Below are positions 56,267-64,000 of a stretch of 64,000 nt of DNA, piece by piece. The notes under the pieces were generated by a model. The model searched no databases. It had not been told where the DNA came from and saw nothing but the letters and a program-made list of their open reading frames with translations. Position 1 is the stretch's first letter; each line of letters opens with the position of its first letter. Source of the DNA: Massilia aurea (lineage in GTDB: Bacteria; Pseudomonadota; Gammaproteobacteria; Burkholderiales; Burkholderiaceae_D); contig NZ_JANUGZ010000004.1 in assembly GCF_024753205.1 (NCBI RefSeq), positions 186,001 through 250,000 of the forward strand, written 5' to 3'. The translations under genes were made by a program, and so were the position numbers.

Positions 56267-58120
56267 ATGTCCGACGCCACCGAACAAGCCCGCACTTCTC
56301 CTGACGCTTCCCTCGCTTCCCAAACTGTCCGCGCCGACCGCCTCGCGCAGCTGCGCGCCGCCATGGCGCGCCACGGCATTGACGCCGTCATCGTGCCGTC
56401 GAGCGATCCGCACCTGTCGGAATACCTGCCCGGTCACTGGAAGGGCCGCGAATGGCTGTCCGGCTTCACGGGCTCGGTCGGCACCTTCATCGCCACCGAG
56501 AAATTTGCCGGCGTCTGGACCGATGGCCGCTATTTCACGCAGGCCGAAACCGAACTCGCCGGCACCGACATCGCGCTGATGAAAATCCCGGGCGCGGCCA
56601 GCCAGCTGCACGTCGACTGGCTCGCCGCCAACCTGGCCGCCGGCCAGACCGCCGCCGTCGATGCGCGCGTGCTGGGTCTGGCCGGTGCACGCCTGCTGGC
56701 CGACGCGCTGCAGGCCAGAGGCGTCGTGCTGCGCACCGATCTCGATCTGCTGGACGATGTCTGGCAAGAGCGCCCGGCGCTGCCGGCCGACGCCGTATTC
56801 GAGCACCTGCCGCCGTTTGCCACCGCCACCCGCGCCGACAAGCTGCAGGCCACGCGCGCCGCGATGGAAGCGCATGGCGCCGGTTTCCACTTCGTCTCGA
56901 CGCTCGACGACATCGCCTACCTGTTCAACCTGCGCGGCGCCGACGTCAGCTTCAATCCCGTGTTCCTGGCCCATGCGCTGATTGGCCGTGGCGACGCCAC
57001 GCTGTTCGTCGGCGAAGGCAAGGTGCCGGCTGACGTACGTGCGCGCCTGGAAGCGGACGACGTGCACCTGGCGCCGTACGAAAACGCCGTGCATGCGCTC
57101 GAAGCGCTGCCCGAAGGCGCGACGCTGCTGCTCGATCCGCGCCGCGTCACGGCCGGCATGCGCGCGAGCGTGGCCAGCGGCGTGAACGTGGTCGAGGCGA
57201 TCAACCCGACCACATTTGCCAAGTCGCGCAAGCTCGATAGCGAGGCCGTCAACGTGCGCGCCACGATGGAGCAGGATGGCGCGGCGCTGTGCGAATTCTT
57301 TGCCGCGCTCGAGCCGCTGCTGGCGGACGCAAATCGTAGTGCAATCAACGAAGTCGATATCGACACGCGCATCACCGCCGCCCGCGCGCGCCGCCCGAAC
57401 TTCGTCAGCGCGAGTTTCTCGACCATCGCGGGCTTCAACAGCAATGGCGCGATCATGCATTACCGCGCTGAAGCGGCTACCTGCGCCACAATCGAAGGCG
57501 ACGGCCTGCTGCTGATCGACTCGGGCGGCCAGTACCTGGGCGGCACCACCGACATTACGCGCGTGATCCCGGTCGGCACGCCGAGCGCCGACCAGCGGCG
57601 CGACTACACGCTGGTGCTGAAAGGCCTGATCGCGCTGTCGAGCGCCCACTTCCCGCGCGGCACCCGCGCACCGCTGCTCGACGCGATCGCACGCGCCCCG
57701 ATCTGGGCCGCCGGCATCGACTACGGCCACGGCACCGGCCACGGCGTCGGCTACTTCCTGAACGTGCACGAAGGCCCGCAGACGATTTCGCCGGCCGTGC
57801 CGCCGGACCCGCACACCGCGATGGAGCCGGGCATGATCACGTCGATCGAGCCGGGCATCTATCGCCCGGGCCGCTGGGGCATCCGTATCGAAAACCTGGT
57901 GCTCAATGTCGCCGCAAACAAGACCGAATTCGGCGAATACCTGGCCTTCGAGACGCTCACCCTTTGCCCGATCGACACCCGCTGCCTCGATCGTTCCCTG
58001 CTTCGCCCCGACGAAATCGTCTGGCTCAACGACTACCACGCCACTGTGCGTGCGCGCCTGACGCCCCACGTCGAAGGCGCCGCGTTCGAGTGGCTCATGC
58101 TGCGCACGGAGGCAATCTGA
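56267..58120 (+). CDS. Aminopeptidase P family (Xaa-Pro) metallopeptidase
   Basis: 617 residues, the long three-domain type like eukaryotic XPNPEP1. The first two domains are creatinase-like; the C-terminal pita-bread domain has metal ligands in LLIDSGGQYLGGTTDITR (two Asp), GTGHGVG (His), SIEPGIY (Glu) and IRIENLVL (Glu). It releases N-terminal residues before proline. ATG 56267 is chosen because the upstream frame crosses the hpt promoter region. It starts divergently from hpt and is followed by an 88-residue protein gene at 1 bp. Confidence 0.93.
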   Translation: MSDATEQARTSPDASLASQTVRADRLAQLRAAMARHGIDAVIVPSSDPHLSEYLPGHWKGREWLSGFTGSVGTFIATEKFAGVWTDGRYFTQAETELAGTDIALMKIPGAASQLHVDWLAANLAAGQTAAVDARVLGLAGARLLADALQARGVVLRTDLDLLDDVWQERPALPADAVFEHLPPFATATRADKLQATRAAMEAHGAGFHFVSTLDDIAYLFNLRGADVSFNPVFLAHALIGRGDATLFVGEGKVPADVRARLEADDVHLAPYENAVHALEALPEGATLLLDPRRVTAGMRASVASGVNVVEAINPTTFAKSRKLDSEAVNVRATMEQDGAALCEFFAALEPLLADANRSAINEVDIDTRITAARARRPNFVSASFSTIAGFNSNGAIMHYRAEAATCATIEGDGLLLIDSGGQYLGGTTDITRVIPVGTPSADQRRDYTLVLKGLIALSSAHFPRGTRAPLLDAIARAPIWAAGIDYGHGTGHGVGYFLNVHEGPQTISPAVPPDPHTAMEPGMITSIEPGIYRPGRWGIRIENLVLNVAANKTEFGEYLAFETLTLCPIDTRCLDRSLLRPDEIVWLNDYHATVRARLTPHVEGAAFEWLMLRTEAI

Positions 58121-58121
58121 C

Positions 58122-58388
58122 ATGGCAAGTTCCCGTTCCACACGCGCCAGCAGCGCGGTCGACCGTCTCAAGCAGCGCACCGGCAATCCGCTGTATTCGA
58201 TGGCGCGCACCGGCGATGGCCATTTCTACCTGTCCGAAGCGCCCGGCAGCCCGCCGCTGTGCGCACCGATGGAGCTCGACGACTTCGTCACCTTCGTCAA
58301 GGGCCTGGGGCCGCAGGAGCAGCCGCGCATGAGCAAGAACGACATCAAGTTCGAAAAGCAGCTGGTGCGCAAGAAGCCGGCGGCCTGA
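58122..58388 (+). CDS. Small conserved protein of unknown function
   Basis: 88 residues: a basic Ser/Arg/Ala N-terminus, a central segment (RTGNPLYSMARTGDGHFYLS) that looks like a small beta domain, and a Lys-rich C-terminal tail (DIKFEKQLVRKKPAA). No signal peptide, no family I recognise. It starts 1 bp after the aminopeptidase stop, so it is translated as part of the same unit. It could be a nucleic-acid-associated accessory protein, but this is only a guess from the charge. Confidence 0.7.
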   Translation: MASSRSTRASSAVDRLKQRTGNPLYSMARTGDGHFYLSEAPGSPPLCAPMELDDFVTFVKGLGPQEQPRMSKNDIKFEKQLVRKKPAA

Positions 58389-58436
58389 GCGGCGTACCGG
58401 CCTGCTTCACCATCACAATATCAATGGAATTCATCC

Positions 58437-59015
58437 ATGCACGCACAAGAAGTTCTCGATTTCTGGTTTCTGCCAGCTTCCCATCCTGACCATGGCAAGG
58501 CGCGCGCCGAGCGGTACCGCAAGGACCCCGCATTCGACGCGGTCATCCGCGAACGCTTCGGCACGACGATCACGCACGCGATTGCGGGCGGCCTGCGCGA
58601 ATGGGACGAGCAGGGCGCGCGCGGCGTGCTGGCGCGCATCCTGGTGCTCGACCAGTTCACGCGCAACGTGTATCGCGGCGCGCCGGAATCGTTCGCCGGC
58701 GATGTGCTGGCATTGAGCGCGGCGCGCCAGATGGTCGACGCCGGCGAGCACATGGCGCTGGCCCCCATCGAGCGCCAGTTCATCTACATGCCGTTCGAGC
58801 ACGCCGAAGACGCCGGCATGCAGCAGCTCGCGGTCGACCAGTTCACCGCGCTGGCCGCCGACCACGAGGGCTTCGACGAAGCCCTCGACTATGCGCACCG
58901 CCACCGCGGCGTGATCGCGCGTTTCGGCCGCTTCCCGCACCGTAATCCGATCCTCGGCCGCGCCTCGACACCCGAAGAACTCGACTATCTGAGCAAACCC
59001 GGCGCCGGTTTCTGA
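58437..59015 (+). CDS. DUF924 family protein
   Basis: 192 residues, all-helical. The start AQEVLDFWFLPASHPDHGK, the central ILVLDQFTRNVYRGAPESF and the C-terminal IARFGRFPHRNPILGR identify DUF924 (YpjF-like in some genomes), a widely conserved family with no proven role. Overlap-free and 48 bp after the previous gene; the DUF2520 gene follows 1 bp later, so a four-gene unit is likely. Confidence 0.88.
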   Translation: MHAQEVLDFWFLPASHPDHGKARAERYRKDPAFDAVIRERFGTTITHAIAGGLREWDEQGARGVLARILVLDQFTRNVYRGAPESFAGDVLALSAARQMVDAGEHMALAPIERQFIYMPFEHAEDAGMQQLAVDQFTALAADHEGFDEALDYAHRHRGVIARFGRFPHRNPILGRASTPEELDYLSKPGAGF

Positions 59016-59016
59016 C

Positions 59017-59859
59017 GTGATATCGATGCTGACCCCGACGCTGAACCTGGTCGGCGCAGGCCATGTCGGCCGCGTGCTGGGGCGCCTGTTTGCCGCCAGC
59101 GGCGCGTTTGCGCTGCAGGATGTGCTGACCCGTTCGCCCGCCAGCGCGCAGGCGGCGGTGGCGTTCATCGGCGCCGGCCATGCCTGTGCCGATGTTGCGC
59201 AGCTGCGCCCGGCGCATGCCTGGCTGCTGGCGGTGAGCGACGATCAGATCGAGCCCGTCGCCGCGCAGCTGGCGCAGGCGCATGACCTGACTGGCGCGGT
59301 GGTGTTCCACTGCAGCGGCGCGAAAGCGTCGACCGCGCTGCAGGTGGCGCGTGCCGGCGGCGCCCTGGTGGCCAGCGTGCATCCGATCCGCAGCTTCGCC
59401 GATCCGCAGCAGGTGGCACGTGATTTCGCCGGCACCTTCTGCGGCGTCGAAGGTGACGCGGCGGCGCTGGCGCTGCTGGGCCCAGCGTTCGAAACCATCG
59501 GCGCGCGTCTCGTGCCGATCGACGGCGCGGCCAAGACGGTTTATCACGCAGCCGCCGTGTTCGCGTCGAACTACCTGACCACGGTACTCGACGCGGCGCT
59601 GCGCGCCTATCAGGCCGCCGGGATTCCCGAAGCGGTGGCGCGCGAACTGGCGCAACCGCTGGCCACCGAGACGCTCGCCAATGTGTTTCGCCTCGGGCCT
59701 GCCGCAGCGCTCAGCGGCCCCGTCGCACGTGGCGACCTTGCCACCGTGGCGCGGCAAGAACAGGCATTGCTGGACTGGGACGACGCCACGGGCCGCCTGT
59801 ACGGTGCGCTGGTGCCGCTCACGACCGACCTGGCGCGGCGCAAGCACGGCGCCACCTGA
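59017..59859 (+). CDS. DUF2520 domain Rossmann-fold protein
   Basis: 280 residues. An N-terminal NAD(P)-binding fold (NLVGAGHVGRVLGRLF) and a C-terminal helical DUF2520 domain (VFASNYLTTVLDAALRAYQAAG). The family resembles ketopantoate reductase/6-phosphogluconate dehydrogenase-like proteins, but the substrate is unknown. The start is a GTG at 59017 or the ATG at 59026; GTG is listed as the upper limit. It follows DUF924 immediately. Confidence 0.88.
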   Translation: MISMLTPTLNLVGAGHVGRVLGRLFAASGAFALQDVLTRSPASAQAAVAFIGAGHACADVAQLRPAHAWLLAVSDDQIEPVAAQLAQAHDLTGAVVFHCSGAKASTALQVARAGGALVASVHPIRSFADPQQVARDFAGTFCGVEGDAAALALLGPAFETIGARLVPIDGAAKTVYHAAAVFASNYLTTVLDAALRAYQAAGIPEAVARELAQPLATETLANVFRLGPAAALSGPVARGDLATVARQEQALLDWDDATGRLYGALVPLTTDLARRKHGAT

Positions 59860-59899
59860 TCACCACAACGTTTCACGACGCTCATCGCAAAGGAACACC

Positions 59900-60277
59900 A
59901 TGATCTTCACCACCTGGGCCACGCTCGCCGTTCTTGGTGTCTATTTCTGGACTTGGGGCAATGCTGCACGCGCCCGCATCCAGTTCAAGGTGCCGGCCCC
60001 GTCGATGGATGGTCCCGAAGGCTTTTTGCGTGCCCATCGCGTCCAGATGAACACGCTGGAAATGCTGCCGCTGGTGCTCGTGCCCCTGTGGCTGTGCGCC
60101 CTGTTCCTGGGTGATGTGTGGGCGGCTGCCGGGGGCTTGGTGTGGTGCGTGGGGCGTATTCTGTATGGGCTGGGTTACTACCGCGATCCGGCCAAGCGCG
60201 AAATCGGCTTCATCGTGAGCATGCTGGCCAGCGCCGCGTTGATTGGCGCCACAGTTTTTGGCCTGGTCATGCGGTAA
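59900..60277 (+). CDS. MAPEG family membrane protein
   Basis: 125 residues, three to four membrane helices. The segment FLRAHRVQMNTLEMLPLVLVPLW matches the MAPEG (microsomal glutathione transferase-like) family, as does RILYGLGYYRDPAKREIGFI. Members bind glutathione or lipid-like substrates; no substrate can be given. An AAGGAACACC ribosome-binding site precedes the ATG at 59900, 40 bp after DUF2520. Confidence 0.9.
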   Translation: MIFTTWATLAVLGVYFWTWGNAARARIQFKVPAPSMDGPEGFLRAHRVQMNTLEMLPLVLVPLWLCALFLGDVWAAAGGLVWCVGRILYGLGYYRDPAKREIGFIVSMLASAALIGATVFGLVMR

Positions 60278-60399
60278 ACCGGATAAAGCGAAAACTTTGG
60301 TCGACAAAGTTCCCATATGGAAATATGCTGGCAGACTGATTAACTAAAAAGCGATCCGTGAACTACCTCACGGGTCACTAGCGCGCCAGGAGCACCGTG

Positions 60400-60762
60400 A
60401 TGCTGTTTTTGAAAAGTACGAACGCCACCAAGGCGCCTGGGATTTACGAAGTAGACGTCGCGGCCAAGCCGCCAGGCAAGACCTTCGGTGTGTTCCTCGC
60501 CACCGATCCGGACAACCCGCCGCATACCGTGCTCGCCGGTCTTGCCGAGCTGGGCTTCCAGAGTGTTCATCAGCAGAACTATGTGCACCGCGACAAGGGC
60601 AAGGTGCTGGAGCTGCATTTCCAGAAAGATGGCACCGACCTGTTCAAAGGCTGGAAGTCCGACGAGTGCAGCGCCAATCTGGCGTCGCTCGACGCCTTGT
60701 TCGGCAATGTCGGCATCAAGATCGAGCCACGTATCATGAGCCTGGCGGAAGCTTACGCGTAA
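60400..60762 (+). CDS. Conserved small protein of unknown function
   Basis: 120 residues, soluble, no signal. An N-terminal VDVAAKPPGKTFGVFLATDPDN and later YVHRDKGKVLELHFQKDGTDLFKG suggest an alpha/beta fold. I do not recognise a family. AGGAGCACC lies just upstream. A GTG at 60397 is an alternative start. It precedes the AlkB-like gene by 57 bp. Confidence 0.7.
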   Translation: MLFLKSTNATKAPGIYEVDVAAKPPGKTFGVFLATDPDNPPHTVLAGLAELGFQSVHQQNYVHRDKGKVLELHFQKDGTDLFKGWKSDECSANLASLDALFGNVGIKIEPRIMSLAEAYA

Positions 60763-60819
60763 ACCGTGCGAGAATGCGCGCGATGGTGGCCTTCACCATG
60801 TCTGGCGTGATGATCGTTG

Positions 60820-61416
60820 ATGGATTTATTTGCACCGCAACCGGGCCTGCTCCCGTTGCCGCTCGAAGATGGTGAACTGGCGTGGATGGCCCAATTGCCT
60901 CTGCCCTGGCCCAATGCCGATGTCTTCGCGCGCCTGTTGACCGAGACCGACTGGCGCGAAGAGACTGTGGTCGTGTATGGCAAACGGCATCTGCAACCCC
61001 GGCTGAGTGCGTGGTATGGCGAGAAGGCGTATGGCTATTCCGGCTTGCTGTTGCAGGCGACCCCCTTTACGCCGTTGCTCAGGGTCTTGCATGATGCCGT
61101 CCAGTCCGCGACAGGCCATACATTCAACAGCGTTCTGCTGAACTATTATCGTAACGAGCGTGACAGCATGGGCATGCACAGCGACGATGAGCCCGAACTG
61201 GGCGTCCGACCTGCGATCGCGTCACTCAGTTTTGGTGAGGAACGCACTTTTATTCTCAAGCACAAACGCACCAAACAGACGGTTCGCATCGCGCTGACCG
61301 ATGGCAGCCTGCTGTTGATGGCGGGCGATACGCAACAATATTGGTTGCATGGAATCAATAAGATGACAAAATCGTTACAAGCCAGAATAAATCTAACTTT
61401 CAGGAACATCGTCTAA
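60820..61416 (+). CDS. AlkB-like 2-oxoglutarate/Fe(II) dioxygenase
   Basis: 198 residues. The 2OG-Fe(II) fold of the AlkB type: NYYRNERDSMGMHSDDEPELG carries the His-x-Asp metal motif, FGEERTFILKHK follows, and the C-terminal RINLTFRNI has the 2OG-binding Arg. MAGDTQQYWLHGI has the distal His. Probably an alkylated nucleic acid repair enzyme, like human ALKBH2/3 in length. The ATG at 60820 is preceded by a TTG in frame at 60817. Confidence 0.92.
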   Translation: MDLFAPQPGLLPLPLEDGELAWMAQLPLPWPNADVFARLLTETDWREETVVVYGKRHLQPRLSAWYGEKAYGYSGLLLQATPFTPLLRVLHDAVQSATGHTFNSVLLNYYRNERDSMGMHSDDEPELGVRPAIASLSFGEERTFILKHKRTKQTVRIALTDGSLLLMAGDTQQYWLHGINKMTKSLQARINLTFRNIV

Positions 61417-61594
61417 TTAGTAAGAAATATCGCTTATCCTGTAGCAAATATTACTTACTGATGGGTCATTTAGTTACACTTTCTTACAGTTCTTACGGAA
61501 TCGCGACGGACTTGATCTTTCGACAGTGTTATCTTGAACCCTATCGCGATTCATTGTGAATCACGAACTAGATGAACAAAAAGAGGAATTAGAG

Positions 61595-62167
61595 ATGAAA
61601 AAGCTGATCGTCGCCCTGCTCGCCACCACCGCCGCTGTGTCGGCTGTCCAGGCCCAAGAATTCACCCCGCGCGCCTACGTTGGCGCCGGTGCAGTCGCTA
61701 CCGACTATGAGTCCCGCGTACCGGGCGCAACTACTGCCGACATCGATACCATCAAGGCATCGGCCAAGCTGTTCGGTGGCTACGAGTTCACCCCGAACTG
61801 GGCTGTTGAAGTCGGTCACACCGATTTCCGTAGCGCCGACATCTATTACACCCTGGGCCCAGTTGCTTCCAGCGGCGTGGTCGATGGCCGTTCGACCTAT
61901 GTTGCAGCAAAGTTCAGCTCGCCGCTGACCGAAAAGCTGGTTGGTTACGCCAAGCTGGGCGTGTCGCATGACGTGAACGAACTGTCGGCAATCAACTCGT
62001 CGCTGAGCCGTCGCGAAAGCGACAACAACGCCTACGGCGCCCTGGGTGTTCAGTACAACATCAACCAGGACGTGGCTGTGATCGCTGAATACGAGCGTTT
62101 CGGCGGCACCCGTGACTTCGGCGTGCGTCCAAACGCACTGACCATCGGCGCGAAATACTCGTTCTAA
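61595..62167 (+). CDS. Outer membrane beta-barrel protein (OmpA-like N-domain type)
   Basis: 190 residues with a Sec signal peptide (KKLIVALLATTAAVSAVQAQE). An eight-stranded barrel follows: YVGAGAVATDYE, KLFGGYEFTPNWAVEVGHTDF, YVAAKFSSPLTEKLVGYAKLGVS, GALGVQYNINQDVAVIAEYERFGG and a C-terminal IGAKYSF. No OmpA C-terminal peptidoglycan domain, so it is a free barrel. ATG 61595 follows GAGGAATTAGAG. A strong terminator follows. Confidence 0.88.
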   Translation: MKKLIVALLATTAAVSAVQAQEFTPRAYVGAGAVATDYESRVPGATTADIDTIKASAKLFGGYEFTPNWAVEVGHTDFRSADIYYTLGPVASSGVVDGRSTYVAAKFSSPLTEKLVGYAKLGVSHDVNELSAINSSLSRRESDNNAYGALGVQYNINQDVAVIAEYERFGGTRDFGVRPNALTIGAKYSF

Positions 62168-62182
62168 GCAGAACGTAGCTTG

Positions 62183-62210
62183 AAAAAAAGGCCCTTCGGG
62201 GCCTTTTTTC
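62183..62210 (+). terminator. Rho-independent terminator after the beta-barrel gene
   Basis: AAAAAAAGGCCC-TTC-GGGGCCTTTTTT: a short GC stem with a small loop and A/T flanks, so it works in both directions. Confidence 0.88.
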
Positions 62211-62244
62211 ATGGGTGCTGGGAGCTCAATTTGTACCCGCCAAT

Positions 62245-62273
62245 AAAAAAGCCTGCCAATCGGCGGGCTTTTT
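62245..62273 (-). terminator. Rho-independent terminator after ettA
   Basis: On the minus strand AAGCCCGCC and GGCAGGCTT pair with one mismatch around a short loop, followed by six T. It lies 25 bp after the ettA stop. Confidence 0.85.
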
Positions 62274-62297
62274 GCGTTTGTATCGTCAGTGCTGCGA

Positions 62298-63965
62298 TCA
62301 GGTCGTGAGTGGCTTGTAACGAATCCGCTTTGGCTTCGCGCCTTCTTCACCCAGACGCTTCTTCTTGTCGGCTTCGTATTCCTGATAGTTACCGTCAAAG
62401 AAGGTCACTTGTGAATCACCCTCGAACGCCAGAATGTGGGTCGCGATGCGATCCAGGAACCAGCGATCGTGGGAAATGACCATCACGCTACCAGCGAACT
62501 CGAGCAGGGCGTCTTCGAGCGCGCGCAGGGTTTCGACGTCCAGATCGTTTGACGGTTCATCGAGCAGCAGCACGTTGCCGCCTTGCAGCAGCGTCTTGGC
62601 CAGGTGCAGACGGCCGCGCTCACCACCGGACAGGTTGCCGACGATCTTTTGCTGATCCGAGCCCTTGAAGTTGAAGCGGCCCAGGTAGGCGCGCGATGGC
62701 ATTTCGAAACGGCCGACGCTGAGCATGTCGGCGCCGCCCGAGACGTCCTCGAACACGCTCTTGGCATTGGCCAGTTCGTCGCGGTGCTGGTCGACGATCG
62801 ACACGCGCGCGGTCTGGCCGATCTTGACCTCGCCGCTGTCCGGCTGCTCTTTGCCGGTGATCATCTTGAACAGCGTCGACTTACCGGCGCCGTTCGGGCC
62901 GATGATGCCGACGATCGCGCCTGGCGGCACGGTGAACGACAGGTTGTCGATCAGGAGGCGGTCGCCAAAGGCTTTCGAAACGTTCTTGAATTCGATGACT
63001 TCATTGCCCAGGCGTTCGGCCACGGGAATGAAGATCTCCTGCGTCTCGTTGCGCTGCTGGTATTCGTACTCGGACAGTTCGTTGAAGCGCGCGAGGCGGG
63101 CTTTCGACTTGGCCTGGCGTGCCTTTGGATTCTGGCGCGACCATTCGAGTTCTTTCGCCAGTGCTTTCTGACGGGCCGATTCGGTCGATTCTTCCTGCTT
63201 CAGGCGCGCCTGCTTCTGGTCCAGCCACGACGAGTAATTGCCCTTCCATGGAATGCCGCTGCCGCGGTCCAGTTCCAGGATCCATTCGGCGGCATTGTCG
63301 AGGAAGTAGCGATCGTGGGTGATGCCGACCACGGTGCCCGGGAAGCGCAGCAGGAATTGCTCGAGCCACTCGACCGATTCCGCATCCAGGTGGTTGGTCG
63401 GTTCGTCGAGCAGCAGCATGTCGGGCTTCGAGAGCAGCAGCTTGCACAGCGCCACGCGGCGCTTTTCACCGCCCGACAGCACGGCGATTTTTGCATCCCA
63501 CGGCGGCAGGCGCAGCGCATCGGCTGCCATTTCCAGCTGCAGGTTCAGGTTGCCGCCATCGGACGACGAGATGATCGCTTCCAGGCGTTCCTGCTCCTTG
63601 GCCAGCGCGTCGAAATCAGCGTCTTCTTCGGCGTAGGCCGCGTACACCGCTTCGAGCTTGGCTTGCGCTTCGAACGCTTCGCCCAGGCCCGATTCCACCT
63701 CCTGGCGCACGGTTTTTTCGGGGTCGAGCTGCGGTTCCTGCGGCAGGTAGCCGATGTTCAGGCCCGGCATCGGACGGGCTTCGCCCTGGATGTCGGTGTC
63801 GATGCCGGCCATGATTTTCAGCAGGGTCGATTTGCCCGAGCCGTTCAGGCCCAGCACGCCGATTTTGGCGCCCGGGAAGAAGGACAGGGAAATGTCCTTC
63901 AGAATCTGGCGTTTCGGTGGGACGATTTTGCCCACGCGGTTCATGGTATAGACGTAATTGGCCAT
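62298..63965 (-). CDS. ettA: Energy-dependent translational throttle protein EttA
   Basis: An ABC-F ATPase that binds the ribosomal E site and gates translation according to ATP level. 555 residues, exactly the E. coli length. The two nucleotide-binding domains have Walker A GLNGSGKST and GPNGAGKST, signatures LSGGEKRRVALCKL and LSGGERGRLHLAKT, and an EttA-type arm and linker between them. MANYVYTMNRVGKIVPPKR is the canonical start, so ATG 63965 is chosen over the longer frame to 63995. Confidence 0.97.
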   Translation of the reverse strand: MANYVYTMNRVGKIVPPKRQILKDISLSFFPGAKIGVLGLNGSGKSTLLKIMAGIDTDIQGEARPMPGLNIGYLPQEPQLDPEKTVRQEVESGLGEAFEAQAKLEAVYAAYAEEDADFDALAKEQERLEAIISSSDGGNLNLQLEMAADALRLPPWDAKIAVLSGGEKRRVALCKLLLSKPDMLLLDEPTNHLDAESVEWLEQFLLRFPGTVVGITHDRYFLDNAAEWILELDRGSGIPWKGNYSSWLDQKQARLKQEESTESARQKALAKELEWSRQNPKARQAKSKARLARFNELSEYEYQQRNETQEIFIPVAERLGNEVIEFKNVSKAFGDRLLIDNLSFTVPPGAIVGIIGPNGAGKSTLFKMITGKEQPDSGEVKIGQTARVSIVDQHRDELANAKSVFEDVSGGADMLSVGRFEMPSRAYLGRFNFKGSDQQKIVGNLSGGERGRLHLAKTLLQGGNVLLLDEPSNDLDVETLRALEDALLEFAGSVMVISHDRWFLDRIATHILAFEGDSQVTFFDGNYQEYEADKKKRLGEEGAKPKRIRYKPLTT

Positions 63966-64000
63966 GCTTGTACTCTGGTGTTGTTCGAGGTGCACAGGAT

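Overview
The window looks like the origin-proximal part of the chromosome of a high-GC betaproteobacterium, most likely an Oxalobacteraceae (Massilia/Telluria-like) species. This is inferred from the gene repertoire (mnmG-rsmG-parA-parB followed by atpIBEFHAGDC, a PabB-PabC fusion, SlmA, DUF6279 and NodD-like LysR pairs) and from codon usage. No rRNA gene is present and no database search was run.

Layout. 1-5.2 kb: one end of a type VI secretion locus (tssG, tssF and tssE on the minus strand, tssK divergent on the plus strand). 5.4-8.6 kb: a coiled-coil protein, a malate:quinone oxidoreductase with a lipoprotein-type leader, and an orphan barstar-like protein. 8.7-13.8 kb: a secreted GH3/PA14 glycosidase with a small secreted partner, flanked by two paralogous LysR regulators. 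13.9-20.5 kb: amino-sugar and cofactor genes (glmS, an Lrp-type regulator, glmU, a DUF6279 lipoprotein, rsmD, coaD, a ferredoxin). 20.5-24.7 kb: an AT-rich gene-free stretch, a tiny membrane protein divergent from a LysR gene, and a secreted HAF/PKD repeat protein. 24.7-31.0 kb: amino-acid catabolism (Lrp-type regulator, putA, ald) and an MTA/SAH nucleosidase.

31.06-32.04 kb is a gene-free region that I read as the replication origin. It holds three degenerate tandem copies of a module made of an AT-rich/T-run segment, GTATAC, TAG/TAA trinucleotides (DnaA-trio-like), a TGTGGATAA-type DnaA box, and a distal inverted box pair with a fixed 8-nt gap. It is followed by an alpha/beta hydrolase, a TSUP permease, three parS sites, mnmG, rsmG, parA, parB and the complete nine-gene ATP synthase operon. 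The replication-initiation, segregation and energy genes therefore sit together, in an E. coli-like order (oriC, mnmG, rsmG, atp).

45.8-64 kb is housekeeping sequence: a paired REP-like element, a CoA-binding protein, a periplasmic glutathione peroxidase, ompW behind a perfect FNR box, pabBC, slmA, a HAD nucleotidase, tRNA-Thr(GGU), argB, an esterase, a nitronate monooxygenase, hpt, aminopeptidase P, several small conserved proteins, an AlkB-like dioxygenase, an outer-membrane barrel protein and ettA. I found no insertion sequence, prophage, integrase or CRISPR array. The main point of interest is the triplicated origin.
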